A DNA stretch of 64,000 nt from Ziziphus jujuba (GCF_031755915.1 NC_083382.1:27008001-27072000), one strand, 5' to 3'; numbered from the stretch's first letter, positions 24,791 through 38,190 are shown. Made by a program: numbers and translations. Notes: a model not told the origin generated them from the letters alone.

Positions 24791-27700
24791 ACAGGATAAA
24801 TAAGTTTGCAAAACAACAAAATAACCATCAATGTCCACGCCGTGTTTAAAGAATTTTTTTGGTGCATGGACAATTAAGTATAGCAGGCATTAAATTGTAT
24901 AGAGTACTGAGATTGAAGTTTTATGATGGTATTGAACCATTGATGATTCTGTTAAGCTTCAGGATTCCATAATATTATATAGTTGATGGAGGAAATACCT
25001 AGAAAATTAATTAATATGCATGCAAAGGGCATCGAATCTACCGCTGTTCATTAACAATAAAGAGCGTACGGACTTTCATATATACAAATGGTTTCATTAA
25101 ATCTCAAACCAACTACCATTCAAACTTAATTAGATGCTTGCAACAAAAGCTGATTCAAAATATGATAGAAAATATATATATAAATTATAGTATATGTATA
25201 GAAACTTTATATATGTAAAATCAAACTCATATAAAGATATAAAGTTAGTTTCTCAATTATATCAATATGATAGTATTATACTAAAACTTATTAAATCAAG
25301 GTTTAATTTTAAAGGATATATTTAGCTCAATTAAACAAATACAAAGTAATCCAACAATTTGTGATAAGAAATAAGAAATTAGTTCTGTAGATATATACAT
25401 ATACAATATACCAATCAGGTTTATATAAGTTTTACTATTAAGATTTTCTTTATGAGTTGTTCAACATTAGTAACTTATAGATATAGTGAAATAATGAAAT
25501 TATATATGTTTAAACAAAATCCCACATTGGCTCATATAGATAAATAATTAATACATTTATAAATCAAAAGCTTTCAAACATTTAATCCAAAAGTTGATAA
25601 ATAAATTCTAATAAAGTCATCAGATTAAAATTTGATTGTAAAATGACGCATCTATGTTGAGATATTTAAGAAAATGAGTTTTTAAAGACCTTTATGAACA
25701 TGCAAGATCCTTATCAACATGCAAGGCACATGCAGATGAATGATTTTAAGAAGAAAAGGCAACGTGAAGTAGTCGCAAGAGTCAAAATTTCTGTATAAGA
25801 TAAAGAGTGACATGTTAATTCAAAGCATGCACCAGCACCATTTTGCTGGCCCATACGCAGACTGTGCTAGATTGATCAAGAATCCATGCATGGAACCCAA
25901 CCGAAAGTAAACAAATCAAAATTTATATATGCATTAAGATAACTAATCAACCCCCATATTCATAATTATGAAAAAGAGAGTTAGTTAATTTAGAATATTA
26001 AGCTTGAAGAATCTTCAAAACCATATCATCTTTGGATATGTTCCATACACACGCAGTACTACTTAACGACAATGATTGGTAGGTCGGTGCGTAAAACTTA
26101 TCCCTCATTATAGTAATATGAGACTTAACTGAATGTTTAACTTTTTCTAAGAGATAAATTAGTTTAATACTACCAAGCGCATAGATATTATTTTCAATTT
26201 TTTTTAAAAAAAAAAAAAAAAAAAACAAAGATTAAAAGTGTCATAGTTGGCGGAAAGAGGCTTTGGAGAATCATAATCTGCTAATCATTAAAATACCTCT
26301 CACTTGCACATATTTTAGACTAAAAAAGAAAGGATGAATAGGAGACATTACCTGGAATTGTTGACTGTATCAGTCAAAAAGGATGGGAAAGAGGGACATG
26401 AACATATGCAAATTTACTATTATAGGAACTCTTTAATGAAAGCCAAGAAAGAACATATTCTCACGGCCTTCCCTGCCAGCCCTTGTTAGGGGCAGCGTGC
26501 CGCAAAGCCCTTAAAACGGAGAACAAACAAAGATATTTCATGGCAAAAGTATAGATTCATCCTGGTACGGCTGATATTGGATCAATCAGATAAAAGTAGC
26601 CTAGACAATTTTCTATTTGAGGTCCCTACATTTTTAATTTTGGTACAGATGACTCATTGATAAAAGCAATTTTTTATTTTTGTTCCTTGTACACTAGCAG
26701 GGAATAATTAAAGGATTATGCTTTCCTACGGAGGTGGTTACACTATTTTCCGTGTGTAATAAGTATTTTTATTTTCTTTTTCTTGGTGAATATGTGTTAT
26801 AAGAATTTTATTTTTGTACTGTGTTTGTATACCTTGAGCATGTCTAGATAATAAAACCACCTTTTTTTTTTTTTACGTTTTCAATCATTTTGAAAGCCCA
26901 TTATCACGGGGTTTGCCGTGATCTTTCAAGGTCCAAATCCTTTTTAATGGGCATCTGGATATGATCCGAATTACTAAAGCCCATATCACTGTCCTGTTTT
27001 ACATAGTGACAAACTACAATCTTTAACAATTTGAATTCATGGTCCAACATGCTCACAGCAAGCTGTTTTAAAAAACTATTAAAGTGTATCAAATAAAATA
27101 AAATAAAACCTCGTAATCTCATTAAATAAATAAAAAATTTTAATTTCAATTAATATATTAAATGAATAAATTAGTTAAATGCATAAAATAATAATTTTTT
27201 TTAAAATTCTTTAGTACTCATTGAATATATAAATTAATAATTGATTAAATTTATAAAATATATATAAACATTTATCCGATATAATAGGAAAGTTTACTTA
27301 ATATTTTTTTTTCCCCAAAATATGCATAAAGAGTTTTTGCTTTTTCCAATGTATACAAGAAAAAGAAATAAGATTTGAAAGAAGAATGGAAAAATTGATC
27401 CACAACTTATGAGTCAACTAATTAACTAATTTAGCAACAGTCTTTTTTACATTTGTCAGTGAGATTCCTTCCATTACTATACTTCTTTGTATGGTGAAAT
27501 TCTTTATACTGATTACTTTTTCTTTATTTATTGATTGAATGGTGATCAATCCCATGATTATTGATTATAGATTTGATCAATATTGATTAATTTTTTCTCT
27601 ACTTTTTTTAAAATTAATAATTATTTATTTATTGATAAATTAATAACCTCTTTAACTGAATAATTTTTCATAATTTCATGGATATTCATTTATAAAGGTT

Positions 27701-28059
27701 TTACCGTAATGAGTTATTACTACTTTATTGATCTATATTTTAGTTATATATATTCATTTAAAAGTAACTGTACATGATTTATTTATCAATAATGTAAGAT
27801 TTAATAAAATATTCATCAAATAATATAACAGATAATGTGATAATATTTAATTATTATTATTTTTTATTCACTTATTCATTAAAGATTTACTTTTTCATAT
27901 TCAGATTATATCAATATATCAATCAATAATAATTTAACATGTATCATTTAGTAAATAAATTTTATAAACATTTGATACATATAACATTAATGTTGATGCG
28001 GATATTAATTCTAGCTAGTTTGGGTTGTTCTGGATAAAATGTGGTAATTAGGTATGATA

Positions 28060-28425
28060 AGGGAAACGGTGGCTATAGCTTGCTCTTTTTGGGAAATGGA
28101 ATTAGAGGCAATTGACTGCTGGTATGTGCTTTCAGATATAGATCGGTTTCCAAAATTTTTAACAAGGTGATTCTAAGGATGCTATTTCACTTCTGCAGAA
28201 AAAGAATGTAGATCATCCTGAGGATTGCTTTGGGGATGAGAATTTGCAATTAAGATTGGCTCAAATGGGGTCTGTCATTGAGATAACAAAGCACTGCTAA
28301 TTTGGTCGCTCATTTTGCTTTATAGTGTGAGGAAGCTTAATTTCGGATAGCGAAGGGGCCATTTCGGCGTGTAAGACTCATTTCCAAAAGTAGTTCATGA
28401 TCCTGATGACACAGTGAACCCTTAA
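28060..28425 (+). pseudogene. RNase H-like domain fragment of a plant non-LTR retroelement
   Basis: Conceptual translation, with frame changes, contains KDAISLLQKKNVDHPEDCFG and later FPKVVHDPDDTVNP. This pattern is seen at the end of the RNase H-like domain common in plant LINE-derived proteins. In-frame stops and at least one shift break it. It lies 460 bases past the 3' end of RAD23 on the other strand. The assignment is from family memory, not from a search. Confidence 0.5.
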
Positions 28426-28887
28426 CGATACTATAAACTAATGAAGTTGTTATCCTTTTGTCAAAAATTTAAAAAAAAGAAAAATTAAGAATATTCATTT
28501 ATCCATCACCTTGCCACATCACCTTGGTAGACCTCTTCGCATTGACAATTAAATCTTTTGGTACCAACTAAATATCTAAACCATCTTTTGGCCACATGTC
28601 CTACGTAAGATCAAGATTGATAGCAATTTTATTGAGAATTTCTAAAATACTGTTTTTTCTGCATTTTGTGGTGGACTTGAATTACTTAAGAGTGCTAAAC
28701 ATTCGAATTGAGATTTGAAACAGTAACTCTGAAAATACTATATCCGAAAGATAGAAATCTTGACAAGAAAACAGTTGGAGTAAGACACCCTAAAGGATAT
28801 TGATAAACTCGACCAACATGGTAGAGGAGTGTCGGTGAAAGGAAGGAAGATACATGTAGCAGAGAACATAAGAAAACACCACGTTGA

Positions 28888-31800
28888 TCATTCTTCAAAT
28901 TCATGCATGTGATCCAAAAGATAATTGGCGGCCAGCTCCTCATTCTTGTTGCATGCAAAGAATACTTCCAAAACTATAGCTCTATCAAAGCCCATAGCTT
29001 CAAGCTGCAAAAAAATTGCATTATACAAACATAAGGCCATCATGCCAAAGCACAGCATAAATTGCCTTTAACAGCGATTTAAATTTAAAGCAGATATCCC
29101 ATGGATTTTACAGCTTTCTTTTCCTATCATCAAAATGGGAAATTGATATATGCAACCCAGGAAATAAATTATTCTTTCACATTCTTCAGCTGGATATAAT
29201 AAAAATCCACTCAAACAAACAAATCCAACAGATTATCCTCACGAAATTAGAATGTAAAAGAAATACCCATCTCAGAAGAAATGTTGTATGCATCATAACA
29301 CAGAACTTAAGACTACTACTCTCCTAGAATTACATCCCAGAAGCAGCACTTAAATTCATTTTATTATGTCTAAAATCCTCATAAAAAAAGCAACAATGTG
29401 GATATAATACTGTTCTCGCCACAACTTTGAGATTTCAAAAACACTAATAAATGCAAAAACTGTAAGAGAGATTAATAAACTTACACGTTCAATGGCTTCT
29501 CGCTCCTCAGGGGTGACAGACACAGCCTGTGGCATTGCCGAAGCCAACTGACCCAGTAGATTCCTGTCTTACATTAAGATATGATCAGCATGTGCAACTA
29601 TATATTAATAAATACTCAGAAAGACAGTAGAAAAGCATATTTATCTCACCCTTCTCCCTCAGCAGGTTCATTTATGAGGCGTAAAAAATCAGCTTGATGC
29701 TCTTGAATGAGCCGCATTAGATGTGGATTCTGCTTTCCCAGCTCCTGAAGCATGGGCTGCAATAATATAAAATTGCATGAGTTCTTCCATACTAACATAA
29801 CCGGTAAAATTGACCAAGATATCAAGGGAACCTTTTCCTTAAAAAAAGATGAGCAATTCAATACCTGCAGGATTTGGGGATTTGCTTGCACCATAGCTCG
29901 CAATGCTTGGAACTGCAATAAAGGGTAATAAGATTACAAATTTCAATCACACCAATGAACAATCAGTACACACCCAGATAAACATGTTTGCCTACCTGTT
30001 GACTGTTGCGGAGGAAATCCAAGGTGCCTGCACCAGCATTTGCACCCATATTTGGAAGGCCCTGATTTCAAAAAGAAAAAGAATTCATTGCTTCACCCCT
30101 AATAATAGGGTTTATAACTACTAATCAGACAATATATACCTGCGGAAAGAGATCCAGTGGATTCGAATTAGGACCACCAGCAGGCGCTGCTGGCTGTGGA
30201 GCCTGTACAGGAGAATTAAGTGGTGGAGGATTTGTTGCCTGCCCACTCGTAGGAACTCGGGCAACCGGTGGAATTTCAGCTTGTTCAGGAATTCCCTGAC
30301 ATATTCACCTTTTATGTTAACATTTAACTTTAGTACACGTCTCTTTTCAGGCAATCTAGAGCAACATAAGTGGAATCTGATGCCTTTTTAGATTTCAAAA
30401 CATGTGCTACAACACCTCTCTCAAAAAAATCTAGAAGACTGGTGACAAGCTATTGTAGTGACACGACAGTGCTGAAAGGATTTAAAATCACGAGAAAACT
30501 AGGAATTTCATAACAAAAGTTGAGCACAGTTGGGAGAAGAATTTAGTGATTTAAAGGGGAAGAAACAATTGGTTTTGGAAGAGCTCAACCTACACATGCG
30601 GGGAGTTGTCAAGTATGTGACAGTGTTAACTTGATATACATAGGTCCAATGGTATTAACTTAAGTTAGTACAATTGACGGGTACAATTGACGGTAACTTA
30701 ACAAAATTAACTGAAAATCTAGCTGAAACTATTTTCAAACATGTATTAGAGACTTGCATTTTCAACCTCACAACACATGCCGGTATAACAGGAACATATC
30801 ACACAGAAAAAGTACAGCTTAATTGTATTAGGTGATTACCTATCTCACTTAGTATGAAACAGCATTCAGTGTCGAACCAATAACAAACAAGATCCGGTCA
30901 CTGAGTTAACAGCAACAAAATAGGGTCTGAACTTACAGAATACAGATATTCCACAGCTCTTTCAGGGTTGTTAAATGCAGCACGTAAAGCACGAACAACA
31001 GTATCCCGGTCCCAACTTCCTCCACCCATATCAAGAATCTGTTGAATGGTAGACTCTAAATTATTTCCTGCAACAAGATTTGATGCAGCTTGGCCATACA
31101 CATCAGATCCTGGGCTGCAAAAACCCAAAAAGGATTAATAAAATGATAGATATAGAAGGTAACTATGGAAATAAAAAATAATAAAAAATAGAAGTTTATT
31201 GCATAGAACATATTTTTAACTATAAAAAATGACATGCAAAATATAATATATAACAAGAACTCACGACGCAGTAGGGGCTGTGGTAGGAGCTGCAGTAGGA
31301 GCAGTTTGAGGGGCAGGCTGTGGCCTACACAGTTCAAAATGGGCAAAAGAGAAAATTAATCAACGGTTAAACACACATTACATTTCTCGAGTATTAGCAT
31401 AAATATGCTTATTCAATAGAGCAACATCAAGTCAACATAATGAGGGAACAACACTCACAACACTACAGCTGAGGGGGGAACTTGAGATGTTGTAGATGGT
31501 GCTGTTGAGGTAGGAGTACTTGCGGGTTGAGCCTACAGAAACATTGGCTAGATTAGAGGGACTCTGATTACCATTTGAAAGCATAAAACAGTGACCAAGT
31601 AAAAACAAAAGACCATATAAAGTAAGTACCATAAGTAATTATTTTGTGAGTCTTCGATATATGATTTACGGCAAATATGTATTTAACACATGACAATTCA
31701 TAACAACGAGTTACAAATTTACATTTTCATAAAAATGAGGACAATTAGAACACATTCTCCAAAGAATTAAGCAACAGAACATCTTTACAGTCCATCTTTA

Positions 31801-33359
31801 CAGTCCAATCCAAATCACCAATGTCTACAAAATCAATTAACATACCTATATAAAATATGTGATTGGAAAACAATTTTTCTGTCATAATTCAGTGTAAAAG
31901 AAGAAAAACCAAGAGTCAAATTCCATGATCTCATCTCATCCCACTATCTCTTCCTTTATTAAGAAAATTTAGAAATGTTTTAATGAGAATAGGCTTGATA
32001 GTCTAATAATTCTTATATAACATTTGTCCAAGAATTATCTTTAATCAAGCTCTGAGAATATATCTAATAACTGAGACCTAGAAAGACGTCAATAAACACA
32101 AAACCAACCAATGAAACAGAAAATCCCCACAACAATATGTTTAAATCTTTAATTGCAAACAAAACAAAACTATCTCTTTCTCAGATGCAAGAAAAGAGTT
32201 CTACATAGAAATTTGATAAAAGTAAACCCTAGAGCTTCCAATCCTCTTAGAAGAACAGAATTTGAGCAAGGGAGTTTTCAGCAGCATTTTCAAACTTACC
32301 TGACTTGTTGCAGCGCCTGACGTACCTGATGCTCCACTTGGCGAAACCTTAGTCTACATTTTATGGCACAAAGAAATCAAACATATTCATGCGTGATTAA
32401 AACAGTTAATTTCTTCATAACTTGAACAAAAGAGACAATGAAACCCACCTTGCTTAACATGATAACAATAAAACTATTTTCAGCAACTTTATTTTCTTCA
32501 AGAGTTGTTGTATCCTTAAGAACTTTCCCCTGATAAATGAGCATCTGTTGAGAAGCAGGGTATACATCTGCCCCCTGAACTGTCTCTATGTTCTTCTTGA
32601 CATCAACAACCTTAAAAAACAAATAATAAAAAAATCACAAATTGGAGAAGTGGAACTAGTCAAGGAAGCAGAACTTTGTAGTGTACAAGTAACCTTAGAG
32701 TCAGCAGAAGCACAAATTGAAGGCTCAACAATTCAATTGAACAGATAAAATATAATGAAATTGGTCAATATCAGTACTAATTTTCCACAGCAGTGCTTAC
32801 AGAACAGCAATTTATAAAAGTTCAAAGATTTCAATTCGTAAAAGTTCACCAGCTTATACAGGACATGAACTGACGTCCATGGATATAAGAAGCTCAATGA
32901 ATTCAATTTATTATCAAATTGCAAATTCAGAAATCTGTCATTAACACAAGAATTCCATTCCAATTGACCCAACACAAACGCAAATAGAAAAAACGCCAAC
33001 AAAACATAAATGCATCCAAATTTGAATTTTGAAAAACCAAAAGAAAACAGAATTCTTAAAACTAAAGCAATTTTTATCCGCATAGGTTTTCCAGCATGTT
33101 CGGCCAATCAAACCGTTTGAAAAACAACAATCAGAAACCCTAATTCACTGACAGTTCCTAAATCCCGAAAATCTAAAAAATTGAATCAAAAGTCACGTCA
33201 AATAAGCACAAGTATTCCCCTTTTCCATCTAACAAATAAGAAATTAAGAGACTTTGTTTTTTTTTTTTTTTTTTTTTTTTTTCAATATCGTACCAAGTCT
33301 TCGGGTTTCACTTCGATCTCGAAGTTAGTACCCTTCAGTGTCTTCACGAAAACCTTCAT
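28888..33359 (-). CDS. RAD23: RAD23 ubiquitin receptor / UV excision repair protein, 12 exons
   Basis: Exons right to left: 33359-33294, 32610-32449, 32353-32300, 31532-31459, 31324-31265, 31114-30937, 30295-30140, 30061-29996, 29912-29865, 29756-29650, 29563-29485 and 29004-28888. All phases join to 388 residues with GT-AG sites. Residues 1-76 are a ubiquitin-like domain ([20 protein letters not shown] start, IVIMLSK end). Then come a Pro/Thr/Ala linker, UBA1 (about 156-197, [20 protein letters not shown]), a second linker, an STI1/XPC-binding domain (about 244-320, [15 protein letters not shown] and [16 protein letters not shown]) and UBA2 (about 340-385, [20 protein letters not shown]). 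RAD23 proteins carry ubiquitinated cargo to the 26S proteasome and bind XPC/RAD4 in nucleotide excision repair. The length fits the plant RAD23C/D range. A 26-base T-run lies in intron 1 close to the donor. No damage is seen. Confidence 0.96.
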
Positions 33360-33516
33360 CTTCTTCCTACGATGTAAATATTTCCGTACAGTTCCGACTA
33401 CCCGGCGAGTCTCCAATATCAGGTTCCGGCCGGCGACACCTTTATAGAGAGAAAGAGAGAGAGAGGGGAAAGTCACTGCGAGAACGAAATTACTAAAAGC
33501 ACGATCGCTGTTCTTC

Positions 33517-33524
33517 CTTTTATA
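33517..33524 (-). promoter_or_regulatory. TATA box of RAD23
   Basis: TATAAAAG on the minus strand in GTTATAAAAGG, about 158 bases upstream of the ATG. The predicted leader contains a CT-rich run (33441-33463 on the opposite strand), which resembles the pyrimidine patch of plant core promoters. Confidence 0.65.
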
Positions 33525-33533
33525 ACAAGAAGA

Positions 33534-33585
33534 TGGGCCATGATCAGGTAGTAGCGATATTTGTAGGAGTGGTTTAAAAGCCCAT
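33534..33585 (-). promoter_or_regulatory. Site II-type elements upstream of RAD23
   Basis: TGGGCC at 33534-33539 (plus strand reading) and TGGGCT on the minus strand at about 33579-33584 lie just upstream of the TATA box. In plants TGGGCY motifs are bound by TCP factors and mark housekeeping and growth-related genes. Function here is inferred from position. Confidence 0.4.
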
Positions 33586-33612
33586 TCAATAAGCTCCACG
33601 AAGGTCATGTGG

Positions 33613-33770
33613 CACGTGTCAATTACAGATTGGATTTTGTTAAACTTCGTTTCGGTAGTACCGGAGTGAGCTAGATTTCTGTGTCCCGGCAACGACTAGT
33701 TTGTGAGAGTGATTCATTGGGATTTATCCGTATATATTAAGTGGCACGTGAGAACTGACCACGGCACGTG
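33613..33770. promoter_or_regulatory. Three G-boxes (CACGTG) upstream of RAD23
   Basis: CACGTG occurs at 33613-33618, 33745-33750 and 33765-33770. The first and third read as CACGTGTC and CACGTGTG, close to ABRE-type contexts. They lie 250-410 bases upstream of the RAD23 start codon. G-boxes bind bZIP and bHLH factors; the target gene is inferred from proximity. Confidence 0.5.
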
Positions 33771-34795
33771 TGAAAAGTGTAGGGCCGCTTTGGTTTCTAA
33801 TTCATGTGGCCCGTTGGATTTTATTACTTCTTGTCGGTTTTGTTTTGATGCAATTGAGAATGACGAATGGTTAGGGAGAAAATTTTGGAGCTTTCTATAT
33901 ATCTTGCCGTAGATAAACTTTTTTTTTTGGGCCGTGGGCCTGTTAATGGAGTAAATAAAGAAATTATTTTGACGACCAAAAAAATTAATAAATAAAGAGA
34001 TTGTTTCGTATACACGACAAGTATATAGAATGGAAAATGAAATTTGGTAAGATCGGGAAACATTTTCAAGACATTTGATTAATGGACGGTCTCTTTGGGA
34101 AAAAAATAAAAAATAAAAAGTGATTAGACTAATACATAACAAAAACAAATAATAAATGGTGTCCAAATTTTTTTAATAAGTATGACCTACTTAGATGGAT
34201 AATTCAGTTATTTTAATCTTTATTTTCACAATTTCTCTATAAACTTCTTATTTTTTATATTCAAAATTTGTTAGCAAACATTAAACAAGACTTTCTTGTC
34301 ATACCGTGGGCCAAGTGATTGTAAATTTACGATTATAAACTATTTTGGAGCATTTTTTGATACTTAATATTTGAAATAATATTTTTAGAAGACAGACTTT
34401 AAGAAATAAAATATACATTTTGAACTTAAAAATGCATTTGTTTGCACCTCGAATAATAAGGCATACACCTTATAGATATACTTAAATATAATAATTTTAT
34501 TTTTATTTTATAAAATTTATGTTGTATAATTATTATTATCTATAAACTAGGAGTGTATGTTTTATTGTATATTTATTTATACTTCTTCATTTTACATTTT
34601 TGTTATATTTATATTTTTTATCTTTAATTTCATATCAATTTAAATATATATTTAATTTTTGTAATATCAAAATTAATTTCCAAAAACGCAATGCCCTAAG
34701 GCTTACTCTTCAACTCATAATAACGAAAATGCCTAGTCTTGTACCTTCCTCTTTTAAAATACTATTTTGGAGTCAGAACAAAGAATGACAAAATA

Positions 34796-34827
<32 letters not shown>

Positions 34828-35019
34828 GGAGTAATAATTAAATGAGCTTTTGCTGCCCTACTAAATTTTCCAATGAAGAAAAAAAAAATATATATATATA
34901 TATATGGACTTGTTTTGTTGTGTTATTTGTTTTTATTTTCAAAATAGAAAAATAAAAAACTGTTTTTTATTGTTTTAGAAAAAAAAATTGGATATTTGAA
35001 AATTCAGAATTTCGAGCAT
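33771..35019. other. Intergenic DNA, no gene recognised
   Basis: Contains TA runs at about 34797-34817 and 34889-34905 and no recognisable coding sequence. A 150-codon minus-strand open frame at 33714-34166 overlaps the G-box region and has no known domain. Confidence 0.5.
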
Positions 35020-35291
35020 TTACGATGGTCCAGATGCCCAACTCATATGAATGGTCCCAAATACCTAGCCCATTTTAGTGGCCTCATCTGCTAGGCCAAC
35101 TTAGGTGATCCTAAACCCTGAATTAGCACATTAAGGTGTTTTTAGGTTTAAGTCTAGTTAAGGGTTATCATCAGAGTCTTACATTGATCATTGACTACAC
35201 CCTAGTTTAGTATATAAAGGTAGACTTAAAATTCCAAAAACAACTTGATTGGCATTTTCGGAAATATCCAATTGATCGGTGGGTTATTACA
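35020..35291 (+). mobile_element. Decayed LTR end with TATA box and primer-site-like sequence
   Basis: The right border GGGTTATTACA is typical of an LTR end and is followed at once by AATGCTGTCAGAG, which resembles the initiator-tRNA primer site (TGGTATCAGAG). Inside, TATATAAAGG at 35211-35220 would serve as the LTR TATA box. The left border is not found, and no internal coding region follows because the hAT-like element starts 68 bases on. Probably the 5' LTR remnant of a lost element. Confidence 0.45.
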
Positions 35292-35358
35292 AATGCTGTC
35301 AGAGTTGTTGCTACGTTAAAATAATTTATAGGCAAAAGAGGTGAGTAGACTTTTAAAC

Positions 35359-38190
35359 CAGTGTTCTAAAAGGCGCAATGCGTCGTCAGACGGCAAAGTC
35401 AAGCCTTAAACCTTATTGTGGCGTTTGATATGCAGGATAGATTTAGATCGGACAGAACAGGTTCGGATCAGACATGATTGAATAGAATACAATAGTACAG
35501 TTCTGTGTTAGGCAGAATTCCGGACTGAATGGAGGACTAGTTGTCACATGTTTGATACAGTATAATTTTTTATTTTTTTAAAATGAAAAATTTAAAAATG
35601 ATCTTTATATTTACAAAAAAATATATATATTATATTTAATTAAAATTGTAAGTTTATATATTTATATTTACATAAAAAAAATTTAAAATTTTTTTTTTTA
35701 CATCCACAAATTATATTAATATATAATTTTAGATATAAATTAAAATTAAATTATAATATAGTATTTCATAAATAACAATCAACTAAAAATAAAAATAAAA
35801 ATAATTTAATGGGATTTATAATTAGAATTAAAAAATATATACTTGTTTCCTAGGAGGCCATCGGGCCCAATTAATTTTTCTCTACACTGAGTCTTCGATT
35901 AGTAGGCAACTCATTTGTTTGCGCTGTTTTCTCATTATGAACGGAATTAGTTCTGCAAGGACCATTTTCATAAGCAACAAATGAACAGAACTTTAATTAG
36001 TGGAATAGATGGTTCCCATAAACAAATTTTAGAAAAGAAAACCAATTTGACCAAAAAACAAGCTGCAGACTAATCTAAAGAAAGGTAAATGCAATTCCTT
36101 TCCTAATCAACCACAAAATCTGAAGAATGTTATATTAAACTACAAAAAAACGAAAAAAAAAAAAAAAAGGCATTGCAAAAGAAGGTTTCTATCATATATC
36201 ATTTTCCTTTCCACTTTCCTTGTTTTCCTTACCAATCTCCTTAACATTTTCCTCGTCTTCAGTAGCTATCTCAGATGCCACAGCAGCAGTCATAAGAGAG
36301 TCCAATTTCTCAGACTTCCCCAGCACAATCTCAATCTGAAAGAAAAAGAGAAAGGTTTCAGCAGCCAAATAAAATATACTATCGGAATTTTATGAAAAAA
36401 TTGTTCATAAATTCGAACTCCCAACTATGGATAACTGACCTTGGCCTTCTGTACCACTGTGAAATAGTTCCACTGATCACAAACACCTGCGCCTCCACTA
36501 TTGCAGTAGCAGACCACAACATAGTAAGAATTGCCAAATGTGAAATAAGCAGGCACCCAACTATCTTGCTTCTACACACAAGTATATTCTCCATTGGATT
36601 CCCATGGCACAATCTTCCCATTCAACCTGGCAAACACCAAGAACACAACAATGGGCCCATAATAGACAACCAACCCCCATATCAAACTGGACAGAACCAC
36701 GAACAAACCTAGGTACTTAGAAAGAGCATCAGACACAACACCGATTATGCTCACAATCAACTCAATTCTATGCTGGTTAGCCACGATTATCCACGAAAGA
36801 AACCCAATCACAAAAACACAAAAACCAGCACCAAAATCCTATAAATCAATGGGAAGGAATCGCTACAAGACAAGCTAACCGTACTTGCCATGAACCAATA
36901 AACGTTGAAGAAAATGGGTATAAAAATGAAAAACGAAAGCGATGCAGAGATGCAAAAATTCATACTCACCGGCTGTGTTTGTTCCTCGGAGAGATGCAAA
37001 GGTCCGGCGAAAAATACAATCGTTCACCGAGGAAGAGAGCTGCTTCAATTGTTGACACAATCCGGTGAGGAGTTGCTTCGGTGAGAGACACCAGCGAGGG
37101 AGAGAAGAGCTTCGGCGATTTTGGGACAAAAGTGACCCAGGTGTAGAAAGGGTTTGATTTGGCCTGCTGGCATGGGACACAATTACTGTTTGGGATATCC
37201 TGTCCCCTTATCAAAATGTTGCTACCAAACACCGAACTGGGTCACAGTCCTGTCCTAACTTGCCCAATCAAGTGAAATAAACATGGCCTATGAGTCTAGG
37301 TATGTCTAAGCGAAGCTTAGGCATGAAAAGACGTTTCATAATTATATTATTATTTTAATTATTATAACGCTACTAAATAAATAAAATAATTCATCTTTTA
37401 AATGTTAAATATATATAAGTCTATATTACCTTATATGTGTAATAAATATAAATTAACATGTTATTGATCATAACAAATTTATAAAAATTCATGTTTTCTA
37501 AGTTTCCAACAACAGATTAGTTTCAAAACATATATATTACAAACCTACAAGTACCTAAGAATTGCAAAATTAATACATACTTTAATTATTACCATAATCT
37601 AATTATTGTCTAATTTTTTATCGGATTCCAATTCAATATCTACATTTTCATCAAACTCATCTTCCATGCCATCCGATACAAAATCATTTTCCTCAAGTTC
37701 CCTAATTTCAACTTGAGCATTTCTAAAACTTTTTTTAGATAGTAACGTATCATTCTCCATCTCATCATCACAACTTTCGGCAATGCATGATTGTGCATTA
37801 CTAGTATCATTTGCTAGTAAAGTCTCTAATTCCTTTTTTCTATTTCATTTTTTCCTTTTTTTGTTATAATTTCTCTCTAATTTCTTAATCCTTATACATT
37901 ATGTTTTCATTTTTTTTGTTTAAGAAAAAAAAACTTAAACTTAAAAAGTTTCCATTTTTTAACAATTTTTTTTATTTTTTTTATTTTTTATGAATTGTTT
38001 TTTAATATTTTTTAAAAATAATCTTAGAAAAAAAAAATTGAACAAAAAGGCTTGGGCCTTTTAGCTCCTAGGTGTGCATTAGGCGGTCAACATAGCATAA
38101 ATCATTTTTTTCTAAGCCTTACTACTATACGAGGCGTTATCTAAAAGTATCACGCCTAGATGACATATTTTTCCATCTTTTAAAACACTG
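35359..38190. mobile_element. hAT-like DNA element with 8-bp target duplication and captured gene pieces
   Basis: The ends are CAGTGTTCTAAAAGGCG on the left and, reverse-complemented, CAGTGTTTTAAAAGATG on the right. They are flanked by an exact 8-bp duplication TTTTAAAC (35351-35358 and 38191-38198). CAGTG-type ends with an 8-bp duplication define the hAT superfamily. Subterminal GCCT/AGGC-rich repeats lie at both ends (35370-35420; 37280-37330; 38050-38160). No hAT transposase is visible. The middle (36192-37232, minus) holds broken gene pieces with introns. GGCGTTTGATA (35433) and, on the other strand, GGTGTTTGGTA (near 37230) could be the ends of a second element nested inside; this is uncertain. 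Confidence 0.72.
36192..37232 (-). pseudogene. Choline-transporter-like gene piece joined to an unidentified exon
   Basis: On the minus strand a 5' segment (37232-36970, no family match) ends at a donor-like CCG|GTGAGT. An acceptor-like TTTATAG near 36841 opens a segment (36840-36451) matching plant CTL transporters: a membrane stretch with GVVSDALSKYLGLFVVL, then YYGPIVVFLVFARLNGK and, after a frame change, LAILTMLWSATAIVEAQVFV and SGTISQWY. A stop (TAG, 36572-36574) replaces the usual Trp before KQ, and an extra T near 36536 shifts the frame, so it cannot make the transporter. After a possible donor (AAG|GTCAGT) an acceptor TTTCAG leads to a 47-codon exon (36335-36192), acidic and lysine-rich at the end (VLGKSEKLDSLMTAAVASE start), with an orderly stop. 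I do not recognise it. Introns point to DNA-level capture, not retrocopying. Confidence 0.6.

Larger units (their letters stand above)
23681..28020. other. Intergenic DNA, no gene recognised
   Basis: AT-rich apart from the two large microsatellites at 24.2 and 24.7 kb and a less AT-rich patch at 26460-26520. A TTGAC/GTCAA cluster at 24379-24430 resembles W-box-type sites, but no gene lies near it. Open frames here are short or run through simple repeats. No RNA gene is identified. Confidence 0.5.

Noticed and set aside
26460..26525. GC-richer patch considered as a microRNA precursor
   Set aside because: No known mature microRNA sequence is recognised and no convincing long hairpin was found by eye.
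33714..34166. 150-codon minus-strand open frame upstream of RAD23
   Set aside because: It covers the RAD23 upstream region and AT-rich DNA; composition is not protein-like and no family is recognised.
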